From Campylobacterales bacterium (GTDB taxonomy: Bacteria > Campylobacterota > Campylobacteria > Campylobacterales > Sulfurimonadaceae): a DNA stretch of 64,000 nt. The translations under genes were made by a program, and so were the position numbers. Of the stretch, positions 35,568 through 44,623 are shown piece by piece (positions within the stretch are counted from its first letter, which is position 1; the number at the start of each line of letters is the position of its first letter). The notes beneath the pieces were generated by a model. It was not told where the DNA came from. It worked only from the letters and a program-made list of their open reading frames with translations, and made no database searches. The stretch spans positions 1-64,000 of the forward strand of contig JAPLGP010000033.1 of the NCBI GenBank assembly GCA_026390075.1, written 5' to 3'.

Positions 35568-36968
35568 ATGAAAATAGCACCTCTTCCACATGATGAACAA
35601 GAACGCTTAAACGAGCTTAGAAAATATGGTATTTTAGATACCGAACCGGAAGCTATCTTTGAAAGTATGGTGCAACTCGCGACATACATTTGCCAAACTC
35701 CTATAGCAGCAATCAGTTTAGTAGATGAAAATCGACAATGGTTCAAAGCAATCAAAGGCATAGACGCAAAAGAAACTTCGCGCGATGTTGCATTTTGTGC
35801 ACATGCAATTTTACAAGATGTTGCCATGGTTGTACCTGACGCGTTGTTGGATGAACGCTTTTTTGACAATCCTTTAGTCGTTGATGGTCCTAAAATTCGT
35901 TTTTACGCAGGTGTTCCTTTGGTCACTCCTAGTGGATTTCACTTAGGTACATTATGCGTCATTGATACACAGCCAAAAGAAATTGCACAAGAGCAACTCG
36001 ATGCAGTAAAAACTCTTGCAGATAGTGTTATGGCACATCTTGACTTAAGATTATCGCACAAAGAAATACGCAAATATGTAGATGATTTGCAGTTATCTGC
36101 CACAATCTTTGAAACTGCGAGTGAGGGCATTGTTGTCACAGATGAGAATAATTGCTTCATTACAGTGAATCCAGCTTTTACTGCAACAACGGGTTATACA
36201 CTTGATGAAGTTATCGGAAAACCACCAGGTATATTGCGTTCTGGAAAACAGAGTAAAGAGTTTTATGATGACATGTGGAATAACCTGAACACTCTTGGTT
36301 CTTGGGATGGAGAGTTATGGAACAAACGCAAAAACGGTGAGTATTATGCGGAGTGGCTCTCTATAAAAGTGGTATTAAATAGTGATGGATCGAAGCGTAT
36401 GTATCTTGCTATTTTTTCAGATATTACTGAACGAAAACAAGCTGATGAAATCATTTGGAGACAAGCAAATTATGACTTGCTAACCAAATTACCAAACCGA
36501 CGACTCTTTAGCGATAGACTTGAACATGAAATAAAAATAGCACATCGTACGAGTAATTCACTTGCACTTCTCTTTATCGACCTAGATTATTTTAAGCAAA
36601 TCAATGACACACTTGGACATGATATTGGGGATTTACTATTGGTACAAGCAACTGAGAGAATCAGTAAATCCGTCCGTGAATCTGACACAATCGCTCGAAT
36701 GGGTGGAGATGAGTTTACAGCTATACTTCCACAAATAGACTCAGCGGAAGACGCTTATAGAGTTACGCAGGCTATCATCGAAAAATTTGTTCAACCATTT
36801 GATTTAAACGGAAATATAATAACAATTTCGGCTAGTATCGGACTAGCTATCTATCCTAAAGATGCAATGGATAGCAAAGAATTACTGCAAAATGCTGATA
36901 AAGCAATGTATGAAGCAAAAAGACAGGGGCGCAATCGCTTCTGCTCCTATCAAGAACTTAATGATTAA
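35568..36968 (+). CDS. GAF-PAS-GGDEF diguanylate cyclase
   Basis: 466 residues, no signal or membrane segment. There is a GAF domain (about 25-160, 'ISLVDENRQWFKAIKG'), a PAS with PAC (about 175-295, 'GIVVTDENNCFITVNPAF'), and a GGDEF domain (about 300-466) with intact 'ARMGGDEFTAIL' and an upstream RESD matching the RxxD inhibitory site. It therefore probably makes c-di-GMP with product feedback. It is monocistronic, ending in a strong terminator. Confidence 0.9.
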   Translation: MKIAPLPHDEQERLNELRKYGILDTEPEAIFESMVQLATYICQTPIAAISLVDENRQWFKAIKGIDAKETSRDVAFCAHAILQDVAMVVPDALLDERFFDNPLVVDGPKIRFYAGVPLVTPSGFHLGTLCVIDTQPKEIAQEQLDAVKTLADSVMAHLDLRLSHKEIRKYVDDLQLSATIFETASEGIVVTDENNCFITVNPAFTATTGYTLDEVIGKPPGILRSGKQSKEFYDDMWNNLNTLGSWDGELWNKRKNGEYYAEWLSIKVVLNSDGSKRMYLAIFSDITERKQADEIIWRQANYDLLTKLPNRRLFSDRLEHEIKIAHRTSNSLALLFIDLDYFKQINDTLGHDIGDLLLVQATERISKSVRESDTIARMGGDEFTAILPQIDSAEDAYRVTQAIIEKFVQPFDLNGNIITISASIGLAIYPKDAMDSKELLQNADKAMYEAKRQGRNRFCSYQELND

Positions 36969-36993
36969 GTGAGAGCTACTCTCACTTTTTTTT
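36967..36993 (+). terminator. Rho-independent terminator after the GGDEF gene
   Basis: A nine-base stem AAGTGAGAG / CTCTCACTT with a three-base loop (CTA) is followed directly by a run of T. It overlaps the stop codon region of the diguanylate cyclase gene. Confidence 0.85.
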
Positions 36994-37077
36994 AAGCTCC
37001 ACAACTTTTTAATAAAACTCTTTAATAAAAGATACTATAATCAACACCATTAAAAGTTAAAAAAGGAACCAAAACAG

Positions 37078-37545
37078 ATGTCTTATCTTCCAAATACTCT
37101 GAACTCATTTTGGCTCTGGAGAGAAGTATCTTCAAAACTTGGTGTATCAAATCCAGTGTATAAATACTGGAAAAATACACCAAATTTAAAACTAAATAAT
37201 AAATATATTTTTATACAAAAAGAGACTTTGCCTGAAAAATATGCCTTCGTTGAACCTTCATTAACAGACCTCTCAGGGCATCTTCCAATCAAATACGCTT
37301 CGGATAGACTTCATGTAAATGAGCATGTGTTCTCTTACGACAAAATGAAGCTTTATAAAGAGTTTGAGTACAAATTTGTAGAAGATGTTAAGTTTGTAAA
37401 CATTAAAAAGTTTTTTATAGAAAATGGCATCAGAGTAGGAAAAAACTCCATCATTCAACTAGGAAAAATGAAAGATTTAGAGATAACTCCAAACGCAACA
37501 TTTTATAATCTCAAAAATGACTATGGCATAGTTGTTTACGAGTAA
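37078..37545 (+). CDS. Conserved-looking hypothetical protein
   Basis: 155 residues, preceded by AAAAGGAACC. It has no signal peptide, membrane segment or motif I recognise. It is rich in aromatic and Lys/Asn residues ('FWLWREVSSKLGVSNPVYKYWK'). It overlaps or abuts a TPR gene and leads a run of plus-strand housekeeping genes (TPR, rnhA, rnc, aroC), so may be co-transcribed with them. Confidence 0.6.
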   Translation: MSYLPNTLNSFWLWREVSSKLGVSNPVYKYWKNTPNLKLNNKYIFIQKETLPEKYAFVEPSLTDLSGHLPIKYASDRLHVNEHVFSYDKMKLYKEFEYKFVEDVKFVNIKKFFIENGIRVGKNSIIQLGKMKDLEITPNATFYNLKNDYGIVVYE

Positions 37546-37549
37546 TGTT

Positions 37550-38596
37550 TTGAACACTTTTTTTATAGAATTTCGAGACCCGCTTTTCTCAATCATTATC
37601 TTTTTTGCCCTCGTTTTTATAATCACTTTTTTTTCTTACTGGTGGGGAAGATATAAACGAAAAGAAGATTACAGACACCTTGACACTTTTTTGAAACAGT
37701 TTCGTTCTCTTCCATCTCAAAAAGAGCTCAAAGGGCTCATTACAAAAGGTGAGTTACCTGAAAAATCTTGGTTACTTTTGGCACATTCTTACTATAAAAG
37801 TGGTGATTATGAAAAAAGCATAGAGATTTATAATGAAATGCTCAAAGTTGGAGACAAATCAAATTATAAAGAGACGATGTTTTTACTCGGACGGACTTAT
37901 TTTAGAGCGGGATTTCTCGAAAGGGCAAAAAATATTTTTTTAGAAATTTTAAAAAACAATCCACGAACACCACAAGCACTCACTTATCTGCTTTTAGTGT
38001 ATGAATATATGAAAGACTACAACTCTGCCTTAGAAGTTTTAGACTCTTTGGATGAGTTAAAAAAAGATATTTTAAGCGACAGTGCCTATATAAAATCTTT
38101 GGCGATTATCAATGATATCCACATGCCAATCAACTCCAAAATAGAAAATTTACTTGATATTTATAAGCACACCTACCAGCTTACCTATTTGGTTTACGAA
38201 TATCTTTTTAGAGTAAATCCTAAAGTGGCATGGGGAAATTTTAACAGTGCAAATGCTAATTTACTTACAGATGTGCTGTGGCGTCTTAAAAAAGAAGATT
38301 TAGATTTGGATATAATTCGCCAAAATGGCTATTTAAGTGAGTTATACACAGCGCGTGGCGATGTTGATTTTGCGACAAAAAGTTCTATTTTTGAGTTCGA
38401 TGTTCTCATTAACCTAAAAAAAGAGTGCTGCGCTTCACTCAATTTTGAATATATTTGTAACAACTGTAAACAAGTTTACCCTTTTGGTTTTAGCAGATGC
38501 AGCAATTGCCACTCTATAAATACGCAAAGTATTGAATCTATTTTAAGTAAAAATTATCAAAGGGATTTTAGTGAAGAAAATAACTCTTTTCAGTGA
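37550..38596 (+). CDS. TPR protein with N-terminal membrane anchor and C-terminal zinc ribbon (LapB-like)
   Basis: 348 residues from a TTG at 37550; another TTG at 37532 lies inside the previous gene. One N-terminal membrane helix ('SIIIFFALVFIITFFSYWWGRY') precedes several TPR units (about 70-200) and a C-terminal four-Cys ribbon 'CNNCKQ...CSNCHS'. This is the layout of LapB/YciM, which guides LpxC turnover and LPS assembly in E. coli. Homology is suggested by architecture only. It overlaps rnhA by 26 bases. Confidence 0.72.
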   Translation: MNTFFIEFRDPLFSIIIFFALVFIITFFSYWWGRYKRKEDYRHLDTFLKQFRSLPSQKELKGLITKGELPEKSWLLLAHSYYKSGDYEKSIEIYNEMLKVGDKSNYKETMFLLGRTYFRAGFLERAKNIFLEILKNNPRTPQALTYLLLVYEYMKDYNSALEVLDSLDELKKDILSDSAYIKSLAIINDIHMPINSKIENLLDIYKHTYQLTYLVYEYLFRVNPKVAWGNFNSANANLLTDVLWRLKKEDLDLDIIRQNGYLSELYTARGDVDFATKSSIFEFDVLINLKKECCASLNFEYICNNCKQVYPFGFSRCSNCHSINTQSIESILSKNYQRDFSEENNSFQ

Positions 38597-39008
38597 TGGA
38601 AGTGCCCTTGGAAATCCAGGACCAGGCGGTTTTGGAACTATCTTAAAATTTGGAGAGAATGAAAAAATAATTGTTGGCTCAGAAGAACATACAACCAACA
38701 ATAGAATGGAGTTACTTGGCGTAATTGAGGGTTTAAGAGCTTTAAAAGAGCCTTGTCATGTAGATATTATCTCTGACTCTTCTTATGTGATTAAAGGGAT
38801 AAATGAGTGGTTAAAAGCTTGGATACAAAGAGATTTTGCTAAAGTAAAAAATCCAGATTTATGGAGATTGTACATAGAAGTTTCGACTGGGCATAAAGTA
38901 AATGGTATTTGGGTACGAGGTCATAATGGGCATGTGGAAAATGAAAGATGCGATAAACTGGCTCGTGATGAAGCCGAAAAAATTAAAGAGTTGATAAAAA
39001 GAGGATAA
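38571..39008 (+). CDS. rnhA: Ribonuclease HI
   Basis: 145 residues from a GTG. Catalytic residues are visible in '[16 protein letters not shown]' (Asp), '[15 protein letters not shown]' (Glu), '[12 protein letters not shown]' (Asp) and '[21 protein letters not shown]' (His, Asp). It degrades RNA in RNA/DNA hybrids. The GGCATGTGG motif encodes the Gly-His-Val-Glu of the last motif. It lies 2 bases before rnc. Confidence 0.95.
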   Translation: MKKITLFSDGSALGNPGPGGFGTILKFGENEKIIVGSEEHTTNNRMELLGVIEGLRALKEPCHVDIISDSSYVIKGINEWLKAWIQRDFAKVKNPDLWRLYIEVSTGHKVNGIWVRGHNGHVENERCDKLARDEAEKIKELIKRG

Positions 39009-39010
39009 AA

Positions 39011-39691
39011 ATGAGTAACAATATAGAGGTTTTAGAAAAAACTTTAAATTACAGTTTTAAAGATAAAAAGCTCATTATCGAAGCGCTGACACATAAAAGT
39101 TATAAACAGCCCTACGATAATGAGCGATTGGAATTTTTAGGCGATGCTGTTTTAGATTTAATTGTCGGTGAATATCTTTTTACAAAGTTTTTAAAGTCAG
39201 ACGAGGGAAAACTCTCTAAAATCAGAGCTTCTCTTGTAAATGAAGCTGGTTTTGATAAATTGGCTAGGTCAATAAATCTTGGAGAACATATTTTTCTCTC
39301 AAATGCTGAAGAAAATAATGGAGGAAGAGATAAAGCGTCTCTTTTATCCAATGCTTTTGAAGCAATAATTGGAGCTATTTATCTCGAATCTGGGCTTAAA
39401 GTTGCGAATGATATTGCAATAGATTTAATCGAAAAGAATCATGATGATATCTCTTTAGATTCGCTTTTTAGGGATTATAAAACATCACTTCAAGAACTTA
39501 CACAAGCGAGATTTGGAATAACTCCTGAGTATAATGTTATAGCGAGCCGTGGACCTGACCATAAAAAAGAGTTTGAACTTGCTGTTGTCATAGAAGGCAA
39601 AGAGTATGCAAGAGCCATTGGAAAAAGTAAAAAAATTGCGCAACAAGAGGCAGCACAAATGGCTCTTGAACTTTTAAAGAAGGAAAAGTAG
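39011..39691 (+). CDS. rnc: Ribonuclease III
   Basis: 226 residues. The catalytic signature '[21 protein letters not shown]' lies near residue 37, with a C-terminal double-stranded RNA-binding domain ('[15 protein letters not shown]' to '[13 protein letters not shown]'). It processes rRNA and structured RNAs. The stop shares a base with the aroC start (GTG at 39691), the same rnhA-rnc-aroC order seen in several Campylobacterota. Confidence 0.95.
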   Translation: MSNNIEVLEKTLNYSFKDKKLIIEALTHKSYKQPYDNERLEFLGDAVLDLIVGEYLFTKFLKSDEGKLSKIRASLVNEAGFDKLARSINLGEHIFLSNAEENNGGRDKASLLSNAFEAIIGAIYLESGLKVANDIAIDLIEKNHDDISLDSLFRDYKTSLQELTQARFGITPEYNVIASRGPDHKKEFELAVVIEGKEYARAIGKSKKIAQQEAAQMALELLKKEK

Positions 39692-40764
39692 TGAATAGTT
39701 TTGGACAAAAATTAAGATTTAGTACTTTTGGTGAATCACATGGAACTGCGATTGGCTGTTTAGTTGATGGCGTACCCGCTGGACTTTTTATAGATGAAGA
39801 ATATATTCAAAGTGAACTAGACCGTAGAAAACCTGGCAAAAGTGAATTTGAAACAGCGAGAAAAGAAGATGACAAAGTAGAAATACTGAGTGGTGTTTTT
39901 GAGGGCAAAAGTACAGGTACGCCCATAGCTATGATTATTTATAACACAAATCAAAAATCAAAAGACTACTCCAACATCAAAGATGTTTTTCGACCTGGAC
40001 ATGCAGATTTTACCTATTTTCATAAATATGGCATAAGAGATTATCGTGGGGGCGGTCGCTCATCTGCGAGAGAAACAGCTGCGAGAGTTGCAGCTGGAGC
40101 GATTGCAAAGCTGATGTTAGGCACTTTGAACATAGAAATACTCAGCGGAATAAGTGAAATTCATGGGATAAAAGCAGATAAGTTTGATTATCCACATGCC
40201 AAGAGTAGTATTATTTACGCACTCGATGCAGACAAAGAAGAAGCGCAAAAAGAGGCAATTTTAACTGCTAAAAATAACCATGATTCAGTTGGCGGAGTTT
40301 CAAGAGTTGTTATTAAAGGCGTACCGATGGGCTTAGGTCAGCCACTTTACTATAAACTTGACGGAGTTTTAGCAGATGCAATGATGGGCATAAATGCAGT
40401 CAAAGCAGTTGAAATAGGCGATGGCATTCTAAGCAGTTCTCTCCTTGGCTCACAAAATAATGATGAGATAAGAAACAGTGGATTTGTAACAAATCACTCA
40501 GGCGGAATTCTTGGTGGAATTAGCAATGGCGATGATATAATTGTAAATGTTTACTTTAAACCAACCCCGTCGATATTTAAAGAGCAAAAAACTATAACGA
40601 GTGAAAATGAAGAAGTTGATTTTTCACTCAAGGGCAGACATGACCCTTGTGTTGCCATTCGGGGGACGGTTGTTTGTGAAGCGATGGCTGCGTTAGTCAT
40701 CGCCGATATGTTACTTTTAAATATGGGCTCAAATATGAGTGGCATTTATAAATATTATACTTAG
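39691..40764 (+). CDS. aroC: Chorismate synthase
   Basis: 357 residues. 'STFGESHGTAIGCLVDGVPAG' at the N terminus, 'GGGRSSARETAARVAAGAIAK' and 'RHDPCVAIRG' are AroC signatures. It converts EPSP to chorismate with reduced FMN. It starts at a GTG overlapping the rnc stop. One GGCATGTGG copy encodes 'PHAK'. Confidence 0.95.
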   Translation: MNSFGQKLRFSTFGESHGTAIGCLVDGVPAGLFIDEEYIQSELDRRKPGKSEFETARKEDDKVEILSGVFEGKSTGTPIAMIIYNTNQKSKDYSNIKDVFRPGHADFTYFHKYGIRDYRGGGRSSARETAARVAAGAIAKLMLGTLNIEILSGISEIHGIKADKFDYPHAKSSIIYALDADKEEAQKEAILTAKNNHDSVGGVSRVVIKGVPMGLGQPLYYKLDGVLADAMMGINAVKAVEIGDGILSSSLLGSQNNDEIRNSGFVTNHSGGILGGISNGDDIIVNVYFKPTPSIFKEQKTITSENEEVDFSLKGRHDPCVAIRGTVVCEAMAALVIADMLLLNMGSNMSGIYKYYT

Positions 40765-40772
40765 GAGACGAG

Positions 40773-41192
40773 ATGTTATCAGGAATATATAAAGACACAA
40801 AATCAGCAGAGTGGTACTTTCCAGCAGACTCATATATCTTGAGTGAAACAGATTCTAAGGGCATTATCCTTTATGCAAATGATTTGTTTTGTGAGTTAGC
40901 TGGTTATAAGATAAATGAACTTATCGGTGAACCGCATAATATTCTCAGACACAGCGATATGCCAAAGGTAGCATTTAAAAGTTTGTGGGATGATGTTCAA
41001 TCCAAAGGTTTTTGGACGGGAATAGTAAAGAACAAGAGAAAAGATGGTGCTTACTACTGGGTTCATGCGACTGTTTTAAAAAAAGTAAATTCTAATGGGG
41101 ACATTACATATCTCTCCATTCGAAGAGTTCCAAACAGAAAAGATGTAGAAGCTTGTATTGAACTTTATGATAAGTTAAAAAGTGCTGAGTAG
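40773..41192 (+). CDS. Single-domain PAS protein (Aer/CetB-like)
   Basis: 139 residues consisting of one PAS domain: 'ILSETDSKGIILYANDLFCELAGY', 'GEPHNILRHSDMPKVAFKSLWDDVQSKGFWTGIVKNKRKDGAYYWVHATV'. This is the FAD-type PAS of Aer and of CetB, which pairs with the CetA transducer for energy taxis in Campylobacter. No CetA-like gene is next to it. It follows aroC by 8 bases and is closed by a repeat-built hairpin. Confidence 0.82.
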   Translation: MLSGIYKDTKSAEWYFPADSYILSETDSKGIILYANDLFCELAGYKINELIGEPHNILRHSDMPKVAFKSLWDDVQSKGFWTGIVKNKRKDGAYYWVHATVLKKVNSNGDITYLSIRRVPNRKDVEACIELYDKLKSAE

Positions 41193-41193
41193 C

Positions 41194-41221
41194 TTGGCAT
41201 GTGAAAATTTCCACATGCCAA
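41194..41221. terminator. Hairpin built from two facing GGCATGTGG-type motifs
   Basis: A 28-base near-perfect palindrome directly after the PAS gene. TTGGCATGTG (41194-41203) pairs with CACATGCCAA (41212-41221) and AAA pairs with TTT in the centre, with a single A/C mismatch. It is in a tail-to-tail interval, where Neisseria and Haemophilus uptake sequences also form terminators. The left arm has the motif with one base missing. Confidence 0.7.
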
Positions 41222-41290
41222 AGAATTTAAAAAGTAAACTCTGAATTTTCTATAATATTTGTTGACATGAAATGTCTATCGGTTTCAAGT

Positions 41291-41315
41291 TATATGCTGA
41301 AACACTCAGCATATA
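41291..41315 (-). terminator. Hairpin downstream of the cytochrome c gene
   Basis: Perfect ten-base stem TATATGCTGA / TCAGCATATA around a five-base loop, 8 bases beyond the cytochrome stop on the minus strand. It lacks a long T run, so termination strength is uncertain; it may also protect the mRNA 3' end. Confidence 0.6.
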
Positions 41316-41323
41316 TACTTAAA

Positions 41324-41665
41324 TTATTTTAAGCCTTGAACATATTCAGAAACAGCATCAATTTCATCCCAAGAAAGTTCAGTAAGTCTGTCTTTCATCT
41401 GAGCGCCATAACCATATTTGTTAATACTTCCATATCTATAGTCTTTTAACTCTTTTGCATGTTTAACTTTATCCATGCCAGCAATTGCAATAGACCCTTG
41501 AAAAGCAATCTTTTCACCTTTCTCACCATGACATGACGAACATTGTTTCTTATAAATCGCTGCACCATTTGCTGGCAACAATAAACCTGATTTATATACT
41601 GTTGCACTATCTGCTGCAATTAAAGTAACACTTGCTACTAATACAGAAAGAATAATCTTTTTCAT
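41324..41665 (-). CDS. Periplasmic monoheme cytochrome c (c553 type)
   Basis: 113 residues. There is a signal peptide ('ILSVLVASVTLIAADS', cleavage about residue 18), heme motif C42-S-S-C45-H46, and a distal Met in 'GYGAQMKDRL'. It is a soluble electron carrier, likely between quinol or sulfur oxidising enzymes and a terminal oxidase or denitrification enzymes. The gene is single and divergent from the DUF2231-like gene. Confidence 0.88.
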   Translation of the reverse strand: MKKIILSVLVASVTLIAADSATVYKSGLLLPANGAAIYKKQCSSCHGEKGEKIAFQGSIAIAGMDKVKHAKELKDYRYGSINKYGYGAQMKDRLTELSWDEIDAVSEYVQGLK

Positions 41666-41842
41666 TTTGAAACCTCAAATAATTAAATTTATCTATTATT
41701 ATAATCATAAAATCTTTAATTATCTAAAAAAATATCTTTCTACTAGTTAACTTTATAATAAAATGTTACTTTACAACATTTAAATAAACTTTTTGAATTG
41801 AATGTTATAATTTGATAAATTTATAACACACAAGGATTTATT

Positions 41843-42445
41843 ATGATGTTACATCCAGCTACAGCCCACTTTGCAATGGTTTTACCAATTGTTGCTTCAG
41901 TTTTCGGACTTATATACCTTTTTACAAGAAGTGAAGGGATGTCTCAAATTTCATCACGGATTACACTTTTTGCAGCACTTGCGATGATTGGTGTTTGGTA
42001 CACAGGGAATGAGGCCGGTCCATTAATTTATGATTTTTTAAGTACGCAAGGACAACATGAACTACTTGAACACAAATCACTCGGGCTTTATTTAGCAATA
42101 GCAATGGGTGTCATTGCTCTTTTAAAAATAGCTGGTTGCAAAATGAAAAAATTTATGCTTGAAGCAATCGCGGTAATTTTACTTGTTGCTGTCACAATAA
42201 TAACTTTATTTCAAGGTAAAATGGGCGGAGAATTAGTTTACAATTACGGCATGCCATTTAAATCACATACGATAGAAAAGATGCTAAAAAAGGCTTCTGT
42301 AAGTGCGGGAGAATCTGAAGAATCCGATAAAAAGGTAGAGCTTTATGAAGATGCTATTGATGAAATAGATTCCTTGTCACAAAAAGTAGATAAAATTTAT
42401 GGAAACCCATTAACACAAGAAGTACAAACTAAGGTAAAAGAGTAG
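41843..42445 (+). CDS. DUF2231-like integral membrane protein
   Basis: 200 residues. 'MLHPATAHFAMVLPIVASVFGLIYLFTRS' is the conserved His-containing start of the DUF2231 family, thought to be heme- or redox-related membrane proteins. Four membrane helices span about residues 12-125; the C-terminal 60 residues are charged and soluble. ATG at 41843 or 41846, preceded by AAGGA. TATAAT at 41806-41811 is a likely -10. Confidence 0.75.
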   Translation: MMLHPATAHFAMVLPIVASVFGLIYLFTRSEGMSQISSRITLFAALAMIGVWYTGNEAGPLIYDFLSTQGQHELLEHKSLGLYLAIAMGVIALLKIAGCKMKKFMLEAIAVILLVAVTIITLFQGKMGGELVYNYGMPFKSHTIEKMLKKASVSAGESEESDKKVELYEDAIDEIDSLSQKVDKIYGNPLTQEVQTKVKE

Positions 42446-42461
42446 TATTGCTCATTAAAAT

Positions 42462-42824
42462 ATGCAGAATATAAAATTACAATTACACAAAGAATTAGAA
42501 AATTATATTGACTCTAAGGCTGAATTTTCACCTTATTATCCTGGCATGTGCATTCTTACTTCAAATCTCTATAAAGAGCAGCTAAAAGAAATTTTAAAGC
42601 TTTTAGAAGAAGAAAACATGTCTAATGCAAAAAGTTTTGAGTTGTATCTTGATACCGTTATAATTAATATGCAAACTAAGGTTAAAAAGTATAAACAATC
42701 CATTTATTTTGATGATGAAAATATAAAAGATATAGAAAATCAAGGTTGTTCTATACCATTTTATATTGATGAAAAAAAGAAAGTTTATGTTCTTTTAGGC
42801 TTATTAAACACTAAGGTAGAATAG
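42462..42824 (+). CDS. Hypothetical protein
   Basis: 120 residues, Lys/Glu/Asn rich, helical at the N terminus, no signal or membrane segment. 'PYYPGMCILTSNLYKEQLKEILKLLEEENM' and 'SIPFYIDEKKKVYVLLGLL' show no family I know. It follows the DUF2231-like gene by 16 bases and is probably co-transcribed. Confidence 0.5.
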   Translation: MQNIKLQLHKELENYIDSKAEFSPYYPGMCILTSNLYKEQLKEILKLLEEENMSNAKSFELYLDTVIINMQTKVKKYKQSIYFDDENIKDIENQGCSIPFYIDEKKKVYVLLGLLNTKVE

Positions 42825-42978
42825 TAATAATCAAAACTTTGGCATAGACTTATTTGAATTTAAAGTTGTGCCATTTGTAAAAGATGTGTAAAATTGCTAT
42901 CTATTTAGTTTTTTTATTTTTAAATACTTTTATTTAAGTCTGAAATTAAATATTTTACGATAATGTACAGTCGAATGG

Positions 42979-42984
42979 TATAAA
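42979..42984 (+). promoter_or_regulatory. Candidate -10 element for the SQR gene
   Basis: TATAAA preceded by GG (extended -10-like), 24 bases before the SQR ATG, with the ribosome site AAAGGATA between. The -35 region is A/T rich without a clear consensus, as is normal in Campylobacterota. Confidence 0.4.
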
Positions 42985-43008
42985 TTAATTAAGTACAAAA
43001 GGATAAAC

Positions 43009-44484
43009 ATGGATTATAAATATATTAATAATATGTTAGCAGAGATGGACAAAGATTTATCTTCAAAAGGTCTCAGTAGAAGAGATGCTATGAAGTTAGC
43101 AGGTATTTCTGGAGCAAGTCTTATAATGGGCGGTGCTTCTAGTGCTGAAGCATCTACTGAACAGGCTCCAGCTGTTTCGACTGCAAAAGGTAAAATAGTA
43201 ATTGTTGGTGGTGGTCTTGCAGGTATGTCAACTGCTGCAAGATTAACGCTTAATCTTGCAAACCCTGATATTACAGTTATTGAACCTCAAGCTTTATCAG
43301 TATCTTACCAGCCTGGGCAAACTCTAGTCGCTGCTGGTATTTGGAAGGAAAGCGATATTGCTTATAATAGAGATGATTTTGTTCCAAAGGGTGTAAAAAT
43401 TATCAAAGATAAAGTAATAGGATTTGATCCAAATCACAATAGCGTAACAACGGCTAGTGGCGAAACAGTTTCTTACGACTATTTGATTGTGGCGACTGGC
43501 TTACAGCTTGATTTTGAGAGAATTAAGGGCTTAGAGGCAGCTGGTAGGGCTTATTCTTCTGGTGACAATTCAAAACTTCTTAAAGTTTTGGGCGACAATG
43601 GTGTATGCTCGATATATACTGCCGAGGGCGCTACTAAAACTTGGGAGCAATTGCAAAAATATGTAGCTCAGGCGAAATCTGGGAAGAAAACACAATTTGT
43701 ATTTACAGATCCAGACACACCGGTTAAATGTGGTGGAGCTCCTAAAAAGATTGTTTATCTTACGAATTCTAGACTTAAAGAAGCTGGCGCAAGAGAAAAT
43801 GCGGAACTTACCTATTATCCGAGCGGTGGAGCAATGTTTGGTGTCCCCGAATTCCATGACGCTATTTTAGAACAATTTAAAAGAGAAGGTTTTAAGTGGC
43901 ATTATAGACATAACCTAATAGAAGTAGAGCTTGAGAATAAAATTGCTGTTTTTGATTCTAAATGGCAAGAAAAAGGTGGATGGGATCCTGTAATGAAGGA
44001 GTTTGAGGTTATTGGCAAGCATGAGAAACTAAGAGTTCCTTATGATTTTTTACATATCACTCCTCCACAAATAGCTCCAAGAGAAGTAGGAGATTCTGAT
44101 ATAGGTTCAGCTGCGGGTTGGGTACCGGTAAATAAAGAGACTCTTCAACATATTAAATTTCCAAATATATTCGCTATTGGGGATATTGCTCAGCTGCCAA
44201 TGGGTAAAACAGGTGGTTCTATAAGAAAACAATATAAGGTTCTTGTAGATAACTTGATAGCTAAAATGGAAGGCAAAAAATTGCCATCTAAATATGCGGG
44301 TTATACTGTTTGTCCATTGATAACAAGTATTGGCACTGTTATGTTGGCCGAGTTTGATTGGACTGTTAAGCCAACACCTTCGTTTCCACTTGATCCACTA
44401 GTTGAGAGATGGGTATATTGGTTGATGAAAGTATATGCTCTTAAGCCTATGACAATGTACGGGATGCTCTCTGGGAGAGCATAA
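43009..44484 (+). CDS. sqr: Sulfide:quinone oxidoreductase, type II-like, Tat-exported
   Basis: 491 residues. A Tat signal 'SRRDAMKLAGISGASLIMGG' lies at residues 23-42. FAD motif 'VIVGGGLAGMS' is at about 64. Catalytic cysteines match type II SQR: Cys241 in 'PVKCGGAPKKIVYL' and Cys435 in 'GYTVCPLIT'. 'VCSIYTAEGATKTWEQL', 'HITPP' and 'LAEFDW' also agree with the type II (SQOR/Pseudomonas-like) group. It oxidises sulfide to polysulfide and reduces quinone. The Tat signal implies a periplasm-facing enzyme. A C-terminal amphipathic stretch probably binds the membrane. Confidence 0.85.
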   Translation: MDYKYINNMLAEMDKDLSSKGLSRRDAMKLAGISGASLIMGGASSAEASTEQAPAVSTAKGKIVIVGGGLAGMSTAARLTLNLANPDITVIEPQALSVSYQPGQTLVAAGIWKESDIAYNRDDFVPKGVKIIKDKVIGFDPNHNSVTTASGETVSYDYLIVATGLQLDFERIKGLEAAGRAYSSGDNSKLLKVLGDNGVCSIYTAEGATKTWEQLQKYVAQAKSGKKTQFVFTDPDTPVKCGGAPKKIVYLTNSRLKEAGARENAELTYYPSGGAMFGVPEFHDAILEQFKREGFKWHYRHNLIEVELENKIAVFDSKWQEKGGWDPVMKEFEVIGKHEKLRVPYDFLHITPPQIAPREVGDSDIGSAAGWVPVNKETLQHIKFPNIFAIGDIAQLPMGKTGGSIRKQYKVLVDNLIAKMEGKKLPSKYAGYTVCPLITSIGTVMLAEFDWTVKPTPSFPLDPLVERWVYWLMKVYALKPMTMYGMLSGRA

Positions 44485-44489
44485 TTTAT

Positions 44490-44515
44490 AAGAAAAGGAA
44501 AAATTTCCTTTTCTT
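44490..44515 (+). terminator. Stem-loop after the SQR gene
   Basis: Palindromic AAGAAAAGGAAA (44490-44501) and TTTCCTTTTCTT (44504-44515), 5 bases after the stop. The inner pairs open to form the loop. T-rich sequence follows. Confidence 0.6.
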
Positions 44516-44623
44516 ACTCTCACTTTTTTATTCTTTCACAAAACAAGAGAATCGCTTTTTGCTTTAGCAAAAATGTTTCTTTAGAAAATTTTAAATAAAT
44601 TTTTTTATATTCAGGATTTTTAT

